From: Aurelia coerulea
Taxonomy: Eukaryota; Cnidaria; Scyphozoa; Semaeostomeae; Ulmaridae
Assembly (NCBI GenBank): GCA_039566865.1
Contig: CM076947.1
Location: 24,553,501-24,617,500, forward strand
Reading direction: 5' to 3'
DNA length: 64,000 bases
The translations under genes and the position numbers were made by a program. Below are positions 10,001-19,754 of this stretch, piece after piece. Each line of letters opens with the position of its first letter. Within the stretch, counting starts at the first letter, position 1. The notes below the pieces were generated by a model. It made no database searches and was not told the origin of the DNA. It saw only the letters and a program-made list of their open reading frames with translations.

Positions 10001-13000
10001 TTGATTATTTTAAAGTATAAGTTAACTCCTTTTTCTATATTCATAGGTATTAAATGTCATGGCAAAGGTTTTGGAAATACATTCAGTTTCTCACTTGTCA
10101 TTGCTCATTGCATTAAACCTATCCGCTTTTGGATGCATCTTGTCATCCCAAACTATCATATCAATGAAACAAGAACTCTGCAGAATGGCCAAAAGATTGA
10201 TATCTTCAAAGATGAACCCATAACTTATAAATTTGGAGGTATTCCATTGACTGTGAAAGCCTCATTATCTGTGACACCGAGGATTGCAAAGAAGGACAAT
10301 AATATTACATTAGGGGTAAGTTTAATCTACTGACTTATTTCTTTATTTCGGTACAGCCCTGGCCTTTTGCACATCAACATGGTTTATCAATATGGTTTTC
10401 CTACCAAAGAATCCTTTGAGAATATATTTACTGTAGTTTCTCAAGAACTCTTCTAACTGAAATTTATGCCCAAGTTATTATAATCTTAGTTTACACCAAG
10501 ACAGTAATCTAGTAATCATTTGTGCCTTTTGAAGTACATACCTTGCACAACTGTTTTCATGCCTAAGGAATTCCTAAGTATTCTTGAGAATTCTTGTCAT
10601 GTTAAAGTGTGCAAGGCCTGTACTGTATGCTTCAAAACCAGGAAGCCTTAAAACAACTGAGCCAAATTTCCTAAGTTTGAAACCAATGGATTGTTGAACT
10701 ATATGTACTTGGCTCCGTCGCCGAAATGTAAACAGAACAATGATTTTGCAACTTTTTGAAAGGCGATATCACTCAGGATTTTCGTATTCTTTTTTCAAAA
10801 TAAAAGTTGCTGTTTGGATATAAATCATTGTATGTACTTCACTAAGGAACAAACCAAACATTCATATCTTCTACGATTGCTCACAGTGGATGAACAATGG
10901 ATAATTGGTGACACATGCAAGTTTACGGAGTTGTTTATTGTTTGGCGACGGAGCCCCTTTAATGGTTAGCCTTCTTTACTTGGCAAAGCTGTTTTGCAAG
11001 TAGAGATCCCTGAATTTCAAAATAGAATTAACGTTAAAGAGGCTCCATCGTCAAACAGTAAACAAATCCATATACTCGCACGTGTCACCAATTATCCATT
11101 GTTCATCCATTGTTTTCTCCAGTTTGTTTGGTTGCTTCACCCAAGCCATCAAAAATTGACTGTTGAAAATCCACTTATATCAGAGCAATCGTTGAAGATA
11201 TGAAACTTTGGTTTGTTCTATGGTGAACTGCAATGATCTACGGGGTGTCCCTAAATGATGTATTATTGTTTGATTGCTTGTATGTCCATAACCAATGAAC
11301 GGATTTTCAAAAACTTTGTTTTATTTGATTGCCTAATCGTTAAATTGGATGTTAAGATGTTGGTTGTGGTTTTAACAGTGTTTGAAAATCGGTTCATCGG
11401 TTATGGATATATAAGCAATCAAACTATAATACATCATTTTGGGACACCCGATATGTCCAAACAGCAATTTTCATTTTGAAAAAAATATGAAAATCCCGTG
11501 TGATATCACCTTTCAAAAAACTGCACAAATCATAGTTTTGTTTACATTTTGACGACGGAGCCCCTTTATTTGAACAACTTTTCTGTGATGCGAATTTCCT
11601 GTCTATCATTCTAACCACAAGCTCTCTTGTTTCAGGCCAGCATCTGTGCCAAATTTGATCCTCCTTTAGTGCCAGGAAGTAAATGCTCCAACCTACCGGG
11701 TATTCAAATTGCAACTTCACCAAATAGCTGCCCTGGTACAGGTGAGGCTTTTGGATACAAGGTGTCATAAAATATTATTTAGTGTATTTTAACTGACATA
11801 CACTCTTTTTTTATGAGAATACTATAAATTTTATCCAGCCTCAATTTTCTTAAGAAATTTTCTGAATATATTCTTCCTGAAAACCTGAATATATTCTTCA
11901 AATATTTATGTCAGTCATGCCATTCTCTGTTATAAACATCACAAAAGAGGCAACTGCTGAAAATGGGACACAAATATGCGACCTGAGGCTAAAAGAAATA
12001 CTCCTATACTATTTTGAAAAATTGGATGATTCTGAGCCTGAATACTCTTATAAACATTATTTTTATGAAAAAAGGAGTGTAGTGCACATTAACAGTTTAG
12101 TTTTCTTGCCAAAGAATTCTTTGAGAAAATTTCTAATTTCTAACATATATGGGTGGCTCAATAATTCTTATCAAAATGTGAAGAATTCTTGCAAATTCTT
12201 TAGAAGTCTTAACAGTTCTTGTAATGTTAATGTGTGCAAGGCCTGTCACCTCATAGTTGAACAGCTGTCATAGGCCTCAGGCCTTTAAAATGCCAGTGTG
12301 TGAATGGCTATTATCTCTCTGTTGGATTGAATTTCTTGAAAGGAAGTTTGGTTCCTTTAGTACTGGGTGTGCCAAAAAGATATCCATTTTTGACAGACCA
12401 TGATAAATTGCACACTGGGCCGATTTTGAAGATTTGTGATCTAATCCTTTACCTAAAATCCTAGATTAGTTGGTTAACATGCTCCAGGCATGTGCTGTAC
12501 CATCTACTGTTCTGAAATTGTGTTGGCATCGTGTGAACATAGTCTAGGTTTGAAAGTTTTCCTGCAGGTTTTAACTTTTTTTATACAAAACCTCCTAAAC
12601 CAGGCACAACGAAAGTTGCACCGACAAGAGGCACACATCATATGGGCATCAAGACGCAACCAAACACTACAAAGAAGGCTCTCGTGAAGACGACAAAAGA
12701 GAAAAGAGTCACGAAGATGAAATTGATAACATCACATACAACAAAAGGTAAAGATGAGAAGACAACGCAAAAGAAAATGTCGGATTCGGTTCACACTAAA
12801 CCTCATTCTGCTGGAAAACGGAAGAGAGGATCTGCGATGCACCCCACAAGAAAGTCACCTCATTCAGGCAGTCATGGAAAGGGCCATCTGAAAAGTCACA
12901 GTAAAGGTTGGTTGTCAAGATTTGCGATAACGCAAAATTCCTTTGCAAATCACTTCTATTATTGTTATTCGCGGGCATGTTCAGGTGAAATCTAATTCGA

Positions 13001-14786
13001 GAGAGACTATAAACACTAAAGGCTGTTTCAGACAAAATAAACTGACTTGGTGGAGAGGAGGAGGAAAGGCTCTTTCCTCCTCCTCTCCACCCCGCAGTGA
13101 CAGTAGAGGCTGCACGCAGGCTAAGACACTAAAGGCTGTGCCTCATTAACAGTATTCTATGCCTTCGAACAACTGATTGGGTAAAATGGGCCTGCAAGTA
13201 ACACAATAGCATGAGATGCTTTTGTTAACACCTGAATTCAAAGCGATTAGCGACTGCAGACAAAGGAAATTCTCTCAACCTTAAATTCAAAACAAACAAA
13301 GCCGCAAAAGTTTCTCTGAAACCCAAGTAGCTAGCGTGCTCGTTGTGCATTTCAGAAATTGTTTTTAAGAGCAAATATGAGCATATATCAAAAGAAGAAG
13401 GATATATCTACACATTTGCCACTGGCACGGGCATTTTATTTCTTTGGTTTAGAAGCTGAGCAGTAAGTGTTTTAATTACCCCAAAAAATAAAAGAATTGA
13501 ATCGCCTCCCAATTGGCTTCTGAACCATAGAAATAAAGTGCCCCAGGTACATGTGTAGATATATCCTTCTTCTTTCGATCTATGCTCAAGTTTGCCCTAA
13601 TAACAATTTCTGGAATTCACAACGAGTGAGCTAGCTAGCTGGGTTTCAGAGAAACTTTTGCGGCTTTGCTTGTTTGAATTACTGGTTGAGAGAATTTTCT
13701 TTGTCTGCGATCGCTAATCGCTTTGAATTGCGGTATCAATCAAAACCAATTGGTGCTATTGCCTTACCAAATCTGTCCTTGTTATCTGTAATTATATTTT
13801 GTGTATGCGAGCGGCGCGCTCACGCAGATCAACAAGGCCCGCATACGAGGGGGGCAGGGGCTAAGGGCGGTAGCCTTTTTCTGTAAAATGCTAAAAAATC
13901 AGCCTTTGGGGCAAAAATTTTGGTAAACAGTGGACTCCTTATCGGGCAGCCCCGGCCATCTATTTTATCTTTTTTTATATCAATTAAAAACAACAATTAT
14001 TAAAACTACGAACTACAAATACATTAAACTGTGACGTTCATGGCGAGGAAAGACACAAGGTCACCGAGTCCTTACCATGAATGCCACTTACATTTCAAAC
14101 TGAAGGTTACACTATAAAAGAAAGATTAAGTAGAAAGAAATAAGGAGGGGGTGCTGCTGTTTATATTTCAACGTTAGTTTAACCTTTCCGAGTCTTCGAT
14201 GAAGGAAATGGTTGCTTCTAATATTTTGTCTAATATCTAATATCTTGTACGCTTATGGGCCTAACGAGTATTTTGCTTCAATCAGTGGCATTCATTTTTA
14301 TAACATACCTCGATAGTTAGCTTGAACATGATACATTGTTCGTTAATGTGTTGAGTGGGGAAATATTAATCCTGATGAAATTTACCTCCACCTCCAAACC
14401 GGAGATTTGGCTTTTCGGCCTGAGCAAACTCCTGAAGCACATCAAAATCAAATATTGAAATTAAAGAACATTTAAAAGCTGCACAAGAAGTGAACTCTAG
14501 CAAATAGAAAATAGCATGATCCAATTTTGTTGAAATTTTATCAAGGGTCTTTTTGATTTATTTGCATTCTTCTGAGATAATTTTTTTCATTCCAGACAAG
14601 AGCCATGGATTATCAACTGGTGCTACAGTGGGTCTCGTTTCTTCCATGATTCTGCTACTGCTTTTGGCAGTTGGCCTCATTGCATATTGGCGAAGGCTGA
14701 AAAGACGTAGGCCAGCATATTACAATGACATCACAGTGAACCGATACGATGATGAGCCATTGGTAGATGGGCACTTGGTTCTTTAA
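6960..14786 (+). CDS. Novel type I single-pass membrane protein (six exons, about 351 aa)
   Basis: Exons 6960-7005, 7565-7705, 10047-10315, 11636-11741, 12604-12906 and 14596-14786 join with matching phases (1,1,0,1,1) into one open frame ending in TAA. The product starts with a signal peptide (KFAVFCLFVVLGMASA) split over exons 1-2. The ectodomain has eight cysteines (CPGF, KCQ, NCS, KCH, AHC, ICAK, KCS, SCPG) and three N-glycosylation sequons (NCS, NET, NIT). A stalk rich in Lys, Thr, Ser and His follows, then one membrane helix (VGLVSSMILLLLLAVGLIAY, about residues 300-319) with RRLKRRR after it as stop-transfer. The cytoplasmic tail contains AYYNDITV and YDDEPLV. I recognise no domain family; a receptor or adhesion role is only an inference. 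The in-frame ATG at 6969 is an alternative start. Confidence 0.75.
7565..7705 (+). CDS. Membrane-protein gene exon 2
   Basis: The acceptor is TTTCTCATCTTACAG and the donor is CAG|GTACTG. It completes the signal peptide and encodes CPGFNTLTNRV to KCQAFSNCS. Confidence 0.75.
7744..7921 (+). mobile_element. tRNA-derived SINE, copy 1
   Basis: It begins TGGCGCAGTGGTGTAATCC, an RNA polymerase III A-box, with a degenerate B-box near 7797. It matches the copy at 55091-55270 throughout, including the shared segment GCGTCATGACAAGGGGTCGC. It lies in intron 2 of the membrane-protein gene, 38 bp past the exon 2 donor. Confidence 0.7.
8054..9365. mobile_element. hAT-like foldback element, copy 1, with LINE inside
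   Basis: The ends are AACAAGGACAGATTTGG and its imperfect reverse complement at 9350-9365. The flanks are ACTGTAGG (8046-8053) and ACTGCAGG (9366-9373), an 8-bp target duplication with one change, typical of hAT. The arms (about 250 bp) meet near 8330. A LINE fragment interrupts the right arm between about 8573 and 9266. Siblings are near 13180, at 16215, at 26190 and (half) at 62166. Confidence 0.75.
8573..9266 (-). mobile_element. 5'-truncated LINE, ORF2 C-terminus and 3' UTR
   Basis: Minus-strand 9235-9040 encodes a zinc-knuckle tail: CRSPICVCWRGIEDNKHLLL, then HCHQFDLMRRDLFRQL. After a frameshift near 9040 it continues as LDSNTLCNLLLFGNQDLNI and ENRIIIEATISFIEATERI, then stop. The 3' UTR holds CCATCCAAATAGGGACC and ends in GATGATATAAAAAAAAAA near 8575. 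A second 3' end of the same family lies at 13965-14265. Confidence 0.8.
10047..10315 (+). CDS. Membrane-protein gene exon 3 (ectodomain core)
   Basis: The acceptor is TTTTTCTATATTCATAG and the donor is GGG|GTAAGT. It joins exon 2 as NCSG-IKCHGKGFG. It then encodes FSFSLVIAHC and a beta-rich region with NET and NIT sequons. Confidence 0.8.
10711..10960. repeat. GGCTCCGTCG foldback repeat, copy 1
   Basis: It begins GGCTCCGTCGCCGAAATGTAAAC and ends GGCGACGGAGCCCCTTT. It is related to 11036-11567. It is non-coding and lies in intron 3 of the membrane-protein gene. Confidence 0.6.
11036..11567. mobile_element. GGCTCCGTCG foldback repeat, copy 2, carrying a nested MITE
   Basis: It begins AAAGAGGCTCCATCGTCAAAC and ends GACGACGGAGCCCCTTT. 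Its arms match the copy at 10711-10960 in inverted order. A separate TIR element (11241-11450) splits it. Confidence 0.6.
11241..11450. mobile_element. Mariner-like MITE, CGGGGTGTCCC ends, short copy
   Basis: The ends CGGGGTGTCC and GGGACACCCG have arms containing CATAACCAATGAACG and its complement. TA precedes the left end. The same family has a longer copy at 56747-57340. Confidence 0.7.
11636..11741 (+). CDS. Membrane-protein gene exon 4
   Basis: The acceptor is CTCTCTTGTTTCAG and the donor is ACAG|GTGAGG. It encodes ASICAKFDPPLVPGSKC and three further conserved-looking turns ending SCPGT. Confidence 0.75.
11801..12079. mobile_element. 279-bp MITE with TA duplication, copy 2
   Basis: This is the inverted copy of the 5557-5835 element, with the same length, CACTCTTTTT and AAGGAGTG ends, and TA flanks at 11799-11800 and 12080-12081. 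It lies in intron 4 of the membrane-protein gene. Confidence 0.7.
12604..12906 (+). CDS. Membrane-protein gene exon 5 (basic stalk), two possible donors
   Basis: The acceptor is CCTCCTAAACCAG. It encodes a low-complexity stalk rich in Lys, Thr, His and Ser. Two in-phase donors exist: AAAAG|GTAAAG after 12747 and TAAAG|GTTGGT after 12906. Both leave phase 1 and can splice to exon 6. The first is the stronger consensus, so 298-aa and 351-aa forms are both possible. Confidence 0.65.
13180..13783. mobile_element. hAT-like foldback element, copy 2
   Basis: It has the same arms as copy 1: AGGAAATTCTCTCAACC, GCCGCAAAAGTTTCTC, GAAGAAGGATATATC and their complements. It ends AAATCTGTCCTTGTT at 13783. 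The left tip is eroded, so no target duplication is readable. Confidence 0.65.
13965..14265 (-). mobile_element. LINE 3'-end fragment, same family as 8573-9266
   Basis: Minus-strand sequence encodes LDKILEATISFIEDSERLN, then stop, paralleling the ending of the copy at 8573-9266. A 3' UTR with the same AACAGCAGCACCCCCTCC motif and a TTGATATAAAAAAA tail follows. It is severely 5'-truncated and lies in intron 5 of the membrane-protein gene. Confidence 0.7.
14596..14786 (+). CDS. Membrane-protein gene exon 6 (TM helix and tail)
   Basis: The acceptor is TTTTTTTCATTCCAG. It encodes DKSHGLSTGAT, the membrane helix, a seven-residue Arg/Lys-rich stop-transfer and a 24-residue tail, ending in TAA. No clear AATAAA was seen before the MITE that starts 49 bp downstream. 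Confidence 0.8.
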
Positions 14787-14834
14787 ATCTATCCATGATG
14801 CATTTAACGACAGGAGAGGTTTGTACGAAGCATA

Positions 14835-15331
14835 GAGCTCAAATCTTTCAAATCTCTAAAAAGGTGGGTGTAAAATTCTATAACGTTTTTCTTTGAATTG
14901 AATGGCTTGAAAGGAATTTATGGTACTTTGCTGTAAATCTACCGTGGAAATTTTTTGATATCTTGATTTTTTCAAAATTGTGGCAATTTATTATTTTTGA
15001 AAAAATTGATGAAAAATTTTGAAAAACTTTAAATCATCGTAGATCCTAAACCAATAGAGGGAAAATGATATAATCTTCAAGGAAACCATAGTTTATAAAG
15101 GTCTACAATATGATGGCAAGCAGAAATCTGTAACGTTTCTAGTTTTGGATTTAGAAATTTGATGACGTCATAGCCTCAAATTTGATAATAGCCGCTATTT
15201 TGAAACTAATCAAGATATCAATAAATTTCCACGGCAGATTTACAACAAAAACCCTAAATTCCTTCCAAGCCATTTATTTCAAAGAAAATTGTAAAAGAAT
15301 TTTACACCGACCTTTTTAAAGATTTGAGCCC
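14835..15331. mobile_element. TA-flanked foldback MITE (GGGCTCAAATC family), copy A
   Basis: It begins GAGCTCAAATC and ends GATTTGAGCCC, with TA on both sides. The arms contain AAAAAGGTGGGTGTAAAATTC and CCACGGCAGATTTACA with complements. Copies are at 47721-48206 and 60950-61446. TA duplication suggests Tc1/mariner mobilisation. Confidence 0.75.
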
Positions 15332-15489
15332 TATGTTTTTGTAGGAACTTGCACATTTTCGATTGATTTTGTTGCATACACTGAGTGAGTAAACAGAAAT
15401 AATCTGCATTTAAAAGGGCACTGCTCATTTGATCTAAATACGATAATATTTGCAAATATATCATTTGATGGTGAACATAATAATATAAT

Positions 15490-15860
15490 ACAAATATCAA
15501 ATCTCCATTTCGGAGCAGTTACAAATTAAACTAATGTAACACTGGTAAACTAAACTGAATTAAACTGAACAATGATTGAAAAGCTAAATAACAGAACCTA
15601 ACACAAACTAAAACTATTTACAAAATCTTTTGAACTCTCTTATTATTCTTTTAAGCATTTTTGGGTCATTTGAAAGAAGTTGATCTTTGCTACATTTTTT
15701 AATGTCAAATTTCTTGCATTCCCATAGATGTTGTATATTTTCTTTATGTTTACCACATCGTCTACATGTATTATTGTCATACTCAGCCATGTAGTTTGCT
15801 TTTAAGTCTATCATATTAAGTTTGAGCATCAGGAGATCTGATGCTGTTTTTTGTATCCTT
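15490..15860 (-). mobile_element. LINE ORF2 C-terminal fragment (second family)
   Basis: Minus-strand 15829-15614 encodes NTCRRCGKHKENIQHLWECK, a CCHC-type zinc motif as found at the C-terminus of non-LTR retrotransposon ORF2, then a Lys-rich tail and stop. It differs from the two other LINE families here. No RT core remains. Confidence 0.55.
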
Positions 15861-15967
15861 TAGATAATCCTTGAATCCAAAATGCGTGTTTCGAATCAGG
15901 CGTTACTTAGTTTCTGAATTTTTATTATTTTCCTCGTTTAGTCTATCAACTATTTTTTCCGTGACTA

Positions 15968-16035
15968 GCGGGGATGGCTCAATGGTAGCACGCTTGACTA
16001 CCAATCTGTATCTTGGTGGTGCGAATCCTCGCGCT
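15968..16035 (+). repeat. tRNA-like SINE head
   Basis: It contains GGGGATGGCTCAATGGTAGC, an A-box-like motif, and GGTGCGAATCC, a B-box-like motif, at tRNA spacing. It does not fold as a complete tRNA, and neighbouring sequence is repetitive, so a SINE relic fits better than a tRNA gene. Confidence 0.45.
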
Positions 16036-16214
16036 TTCTTGAGAAAATCCCTCAAAATTTCTAAAGGAAGTGGCCGATTTCAATCAGGTACATTTTGAGA
16101 TAGATTTGAACATATTCACCATTAAATAATATATTTCCCAACATCATTCCCGTGATATTCAATGAGCAGTAGTCTTTCAAAGAGGGAATTTTTTTAATCG
16201 CCTGATACGTGGAG

Positions 16215-16810
16215 TAACAAGGACAGATTTTGTAACACAATAGCACGAGATACTTTTATTGACACCAGAATTCAAAACGATTAGCGACTGCAGACAAAGG
16301 AAATTCTCTCAGCCATGACTTCAAAACAAACGAAGCCGCAAAAGTTTCTCTGAACCCAAGTTGCTAGCGTGCTCATTGTTCATTTCAGAATATGTTTTAA
16401 GAGCAAACATGAGCATATATCGAAAGAAGAAGGATGTATCTACACATTTACCGCGGGTATTTTATTTCTTTGGTTCAGAATCCGAGCAGTAAGTGTTTCA
16501 TTACACCCAAAAATAAAAGAATTGAATCGCCTACCAATCGGCTTCTGAACCAAAGAAATAAAATGCCCGAGGTAGATGTGTAGATATATCCTTCTTCTTT
16601 CGATCTATGCTCATGTTTGCGCTTAAATACAGTTTCTGGAATGCACGACGATTGAGCTACCTACCTGGTTTTCAAAGAAACTTTTGTGGCTTTGCTTGTT
16701 TTGAATTTCTGGTTGAGAGAATTTCCTTTGTCTGCGATCGCTAATCGCTTTGAATTACCGTGTCAATCAAACCTAACTCGTACTATTGTCTTACCAAATC
16801 TGTCCTTGTT
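16215..16810. mobile_element. hAT-like foldback element, copy 3
   Basis: The ends are TAACAAGGACAGATTTTG and AAATCTGTCCTTGTT. The flanks are ACGTGGAG (16207-16214) and ATGTGGAG (16811-16818), an 8-bp duplication with one change. The element is uninterrupted, so it shows the undisturbed structure of about 600 bp. Confidence 0.8.
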
Positions 16811-16874
16811 ATGTGGAGTTAGAAAAATCTTATTCTGAAATCTCTTATTCTCTGATTGGCTTACTTGAAATAAG

Positions 16875-17415
16875 TACCGGGTGTTCCAAAAAAGTATTCC
16901 TGTTTAAAAAATCACCAAAAATTGATTATCAAACCTTTGATAAAATTTTCTTTTTGACTTGTTTTGTCAAGGACCCAAAAATATTTATAGATGCTAAAAT
17001 TTTTGCTTTTGATGCAACGAGTAGAAAAATTACACATTGAAAAACCTTATTTTGAGCTCTACTTTTTAAGCAAAATACTCAATCTTGCCTAACAGTCAAA
17101 ATTTTCAGATCTTTCATCGTCGCCGAAGTCTCCAATGGTAGTGTGCATTTCTTTCTGTCATTTATGACCAAACCAGAAGCTTTATATGCACAAAGAAATT
17201 GAGCCGGAAGCATAGATGCTTTTTGCAATAAGATTCAAAACCAGGTAACCCTAAAAAGAGCTAAATTTGCTATTTTTTTGTAACTAATTACAAAAGATCA
17301 GCTATGTCTTGGAAACTAATTTGATCCTTGATCTACTTGACAGAAAAAACGCAAATTGAGGATCGGGCGAATTTTGGTGATTTTCAAACGGGAGTAGTTT
17401 TTTGGGACACTCGGG
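16875..17415. mobile_element. Mariner-like MITE with GGGTGTTCC ends
   Basis: It begins TACCGGGTGTTCCAAAAAAG and ends TTTTTTGGGACACTCGGG. Internal ends read AATCACCAAAAATTG and CGAATTTTGGTGATTTTC. It encodes no transposase. Confidence 0.6.
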
Positions 17416-17419
17416 ACAT

Positions 17420-18600
17420 GGTCAGCATTTGTGTTTCAGCTTTTTCTTGTGAACATTGTCATGCAAAGGAAATCTGCAGATTTTCTGTAATTGACACAAT
17501 TTTCAAAGGACCAACGCGTAAAAGAATGGTAATTAGTTTGAAGCCATAGAGTATTTTTTGCAAACCAAAACACTGAAAGCACTCGAAAACAGTTCCAAAA
17601 GCAAAACCACTAATCATTTAAAAAGGCGTTCATGTCTTTAAAGTCGCTTTTCTGGGTGAAATGATTGTATTATTTCATGAGTTCGCAAACAAAACTTAGG
17701 CAGAGCCTATACTCTCGCTGATGTCTGTGTCTCCTTTTAACGAGTCTTACCATGTCTACTTCGCCGCTAAAGGACAAATCCGGCGTTAGGGTTAGTTTTG
17801 ATGATTTTACTGTATTGAATTGGATAGTAGGCTATATTGGTACTTTGTTCATGCAGTTCTTGTGTTTTCTCAACGAAATTGTGTTTTCAAATTGACATCA
17901 TATCAGATTTTTCTACTCAGGCACAGCAATATTTCTTTGGCGATCTAATGTTTACGGCATAATCTTGCCTTTAAATCGTTGCTAGCCTCTTTGTCGTGCA
18001 ACCGTAAAAAATGGCGCCGGGATTTGTCCAGTTAGGCCCATCTTCTTCAAACTTTATCGAAGGAAAACAACCGTCAAAAGCATATCAAAGTTTAGAAAGA
18101 TGTTGCCTGTTTTATAACGTTACTTGAGCCTAACCCGGATTTTTCCTTTAACATACTGACAATGCGTTTCATAAGAAATGATTAATTGTAGATACATTTA
18201 GTGTTATTAACGGTAGGGGTTATTGACTATTGGGCTGTGTTTATTTATCTGTATTGTATTCTTTAATATTCCGTAATTTTTCGTATCGTTCAATGAGAGC
18301 ACAGATATCCAATCTTTAAAAAGGATAGTTGAACCCTAGACTGATTACATATTCGTAGTTATCGCTATTGATAAACTGATGGACGCTTAAACTACGACTC
18401 GTGGACTTTTACTTTGAAAATTGGGACGAAATTGTTTCCCGCGACTCGGATATCGAATACGCTTTCATTGAGTAATATTCAATTTATAATTTGATATATT
18501 CGACTTAATAATGTTAGCACTTGTAAATAATTCATATGGCTTTTGAGCGTATGAAAATTCCAAATTACTGCAGCTTCTCTGTCGCTTTAGAGCAGCTTTA
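17420..18600. other. Long non-coding stretch
   Basis: No gene is recognised. Around 18335-18410 there is a CTAGACTGATTACA repeat also found at 50540-50600 and 54465-54535. Confidence 0.45.
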
Positions 18601-18613
18601 GAGAACAGGAAGT

Positions 18614-18682
18614 CTTGCCCCAAGTCTATCTTGTTAACTGTAATAAGTCTGTCTGGTTGAAATAGACTTGGGGCAGGTGTAG
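18614..18682. repeat. Short hairpin MITE, ACTTGCCCCAAGTCT family
   Basis: It contains CTTGCCCCAAGTCTATC and ATAGACTTGGGGCAGG as inverted ends. A related copy lies at 29683-29824. Confidence 0.55.
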
Positions 18683-19392
18683 AGTACAGGGAACCCTTTC
18701 ATAAACTGTTAGAAGCCAAATGAACAAGAAATGAACGGACCCTGGCATCTATGATGGAGCAAGCGCGGCATCTGCGAAAGAGCAGGAGGAGAGTGGCAGC
18801 AGCGTAGGTTTTTCTCCGTAAGTCGCACTTCGTTCATTTCCTAAAGCTCCTTCGCAGATGCCGTGCTTCGTTGGACAATGACCTTGCAAATCAACAATGT
18901 TTTAGGGCGGGGGGGGGGGGAGATGTTGCTTCAACCAATCTATGGATAAGAATTTCGAAAAGTGCGTCTTTATCAAGAAATGGATTTAGCATTCCACAAG
19001 CGTTCCAATGACTTTTGGCAGGCATTTAAGCTTCACGATACAGCAGGAACCAACGATGCTTTCTCTATGGTATCCCTTACCCCTAGCGAGATAGTCGCTG
19101 TGATCTAAACCCTGTAGATCCAATTTGAATACCCCAAGGAGTGCGCCAAAGGTAAACAAACAATGCTATAGCCTCGGGGCATCCTGATGATTATGATACT
19201 CCGTGCCGAGTTGAGGAAATCTCTTACGATTTGCTTCCTTATATACGGAAAAGCAAACAATGCTTCCCCTTGGTTTTCAAGGTTTCAGACCACATGTCCT
19301 TGCATGTATCATTGTGCCATGTGGTTTTTTAATCTACTTGGAAGGCTAGAGCTTTCTCCATACAAATAAAATGCACAAGAAATGTGATTGAA

Positions 19393-19655
19393 AGAAGGTC
19401 CTTTGCGGGCATGCTGCAAGCTCAGACTGTCTGAAAATCAACCCCTGTGGTGTGGATTCAATTTACGGACCACGGAACCATGGACTACGGACCACAGAAA
19501 CATGGACTACAAAACTGCGGAACCAGGAACCATGGAGCAATAAGAAACCGGCGGAGGGGAGAAAATCCATTTTGTCCGCTTGGGCCAAATTTGAATTTAG
19601 ACAGTGTGAAATTGTAGCATGCCTGCAGAGAATCCTGGGTGAGTGTGGTGACAAT
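19393..19655. repeat. GGTCCTTTGCGGGCA family repeat, copy a
   Basis: It begins GGTCCTTTGCGGGCATGCTG and ends with the complement GCATGCCTGCAGAGAATCC. The interior holds imperfect short repeats of GGAACCATGGACTACGG (19462-19540). Copies with different interiors are at 47651-48353 and 50445-50963. Confidence 0.55.
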
Positions 19656-19754
19656 AGAACTTTATGGCTTGTTTTGCTATTAGTATTCGCGATTTCTATC
19701 TCTCAAGTCTAACCAGTCAAAATATCAAGCATTAGCAAAAAGTCAGTCATGTTT

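Noticed and set aside
15968..16035. tRNA gene
   Set aside because: A- and B-box-like motifs are present, but no full cloverleaf with paired acceptor stem could be formed by eye; a SINE relic is more likely.
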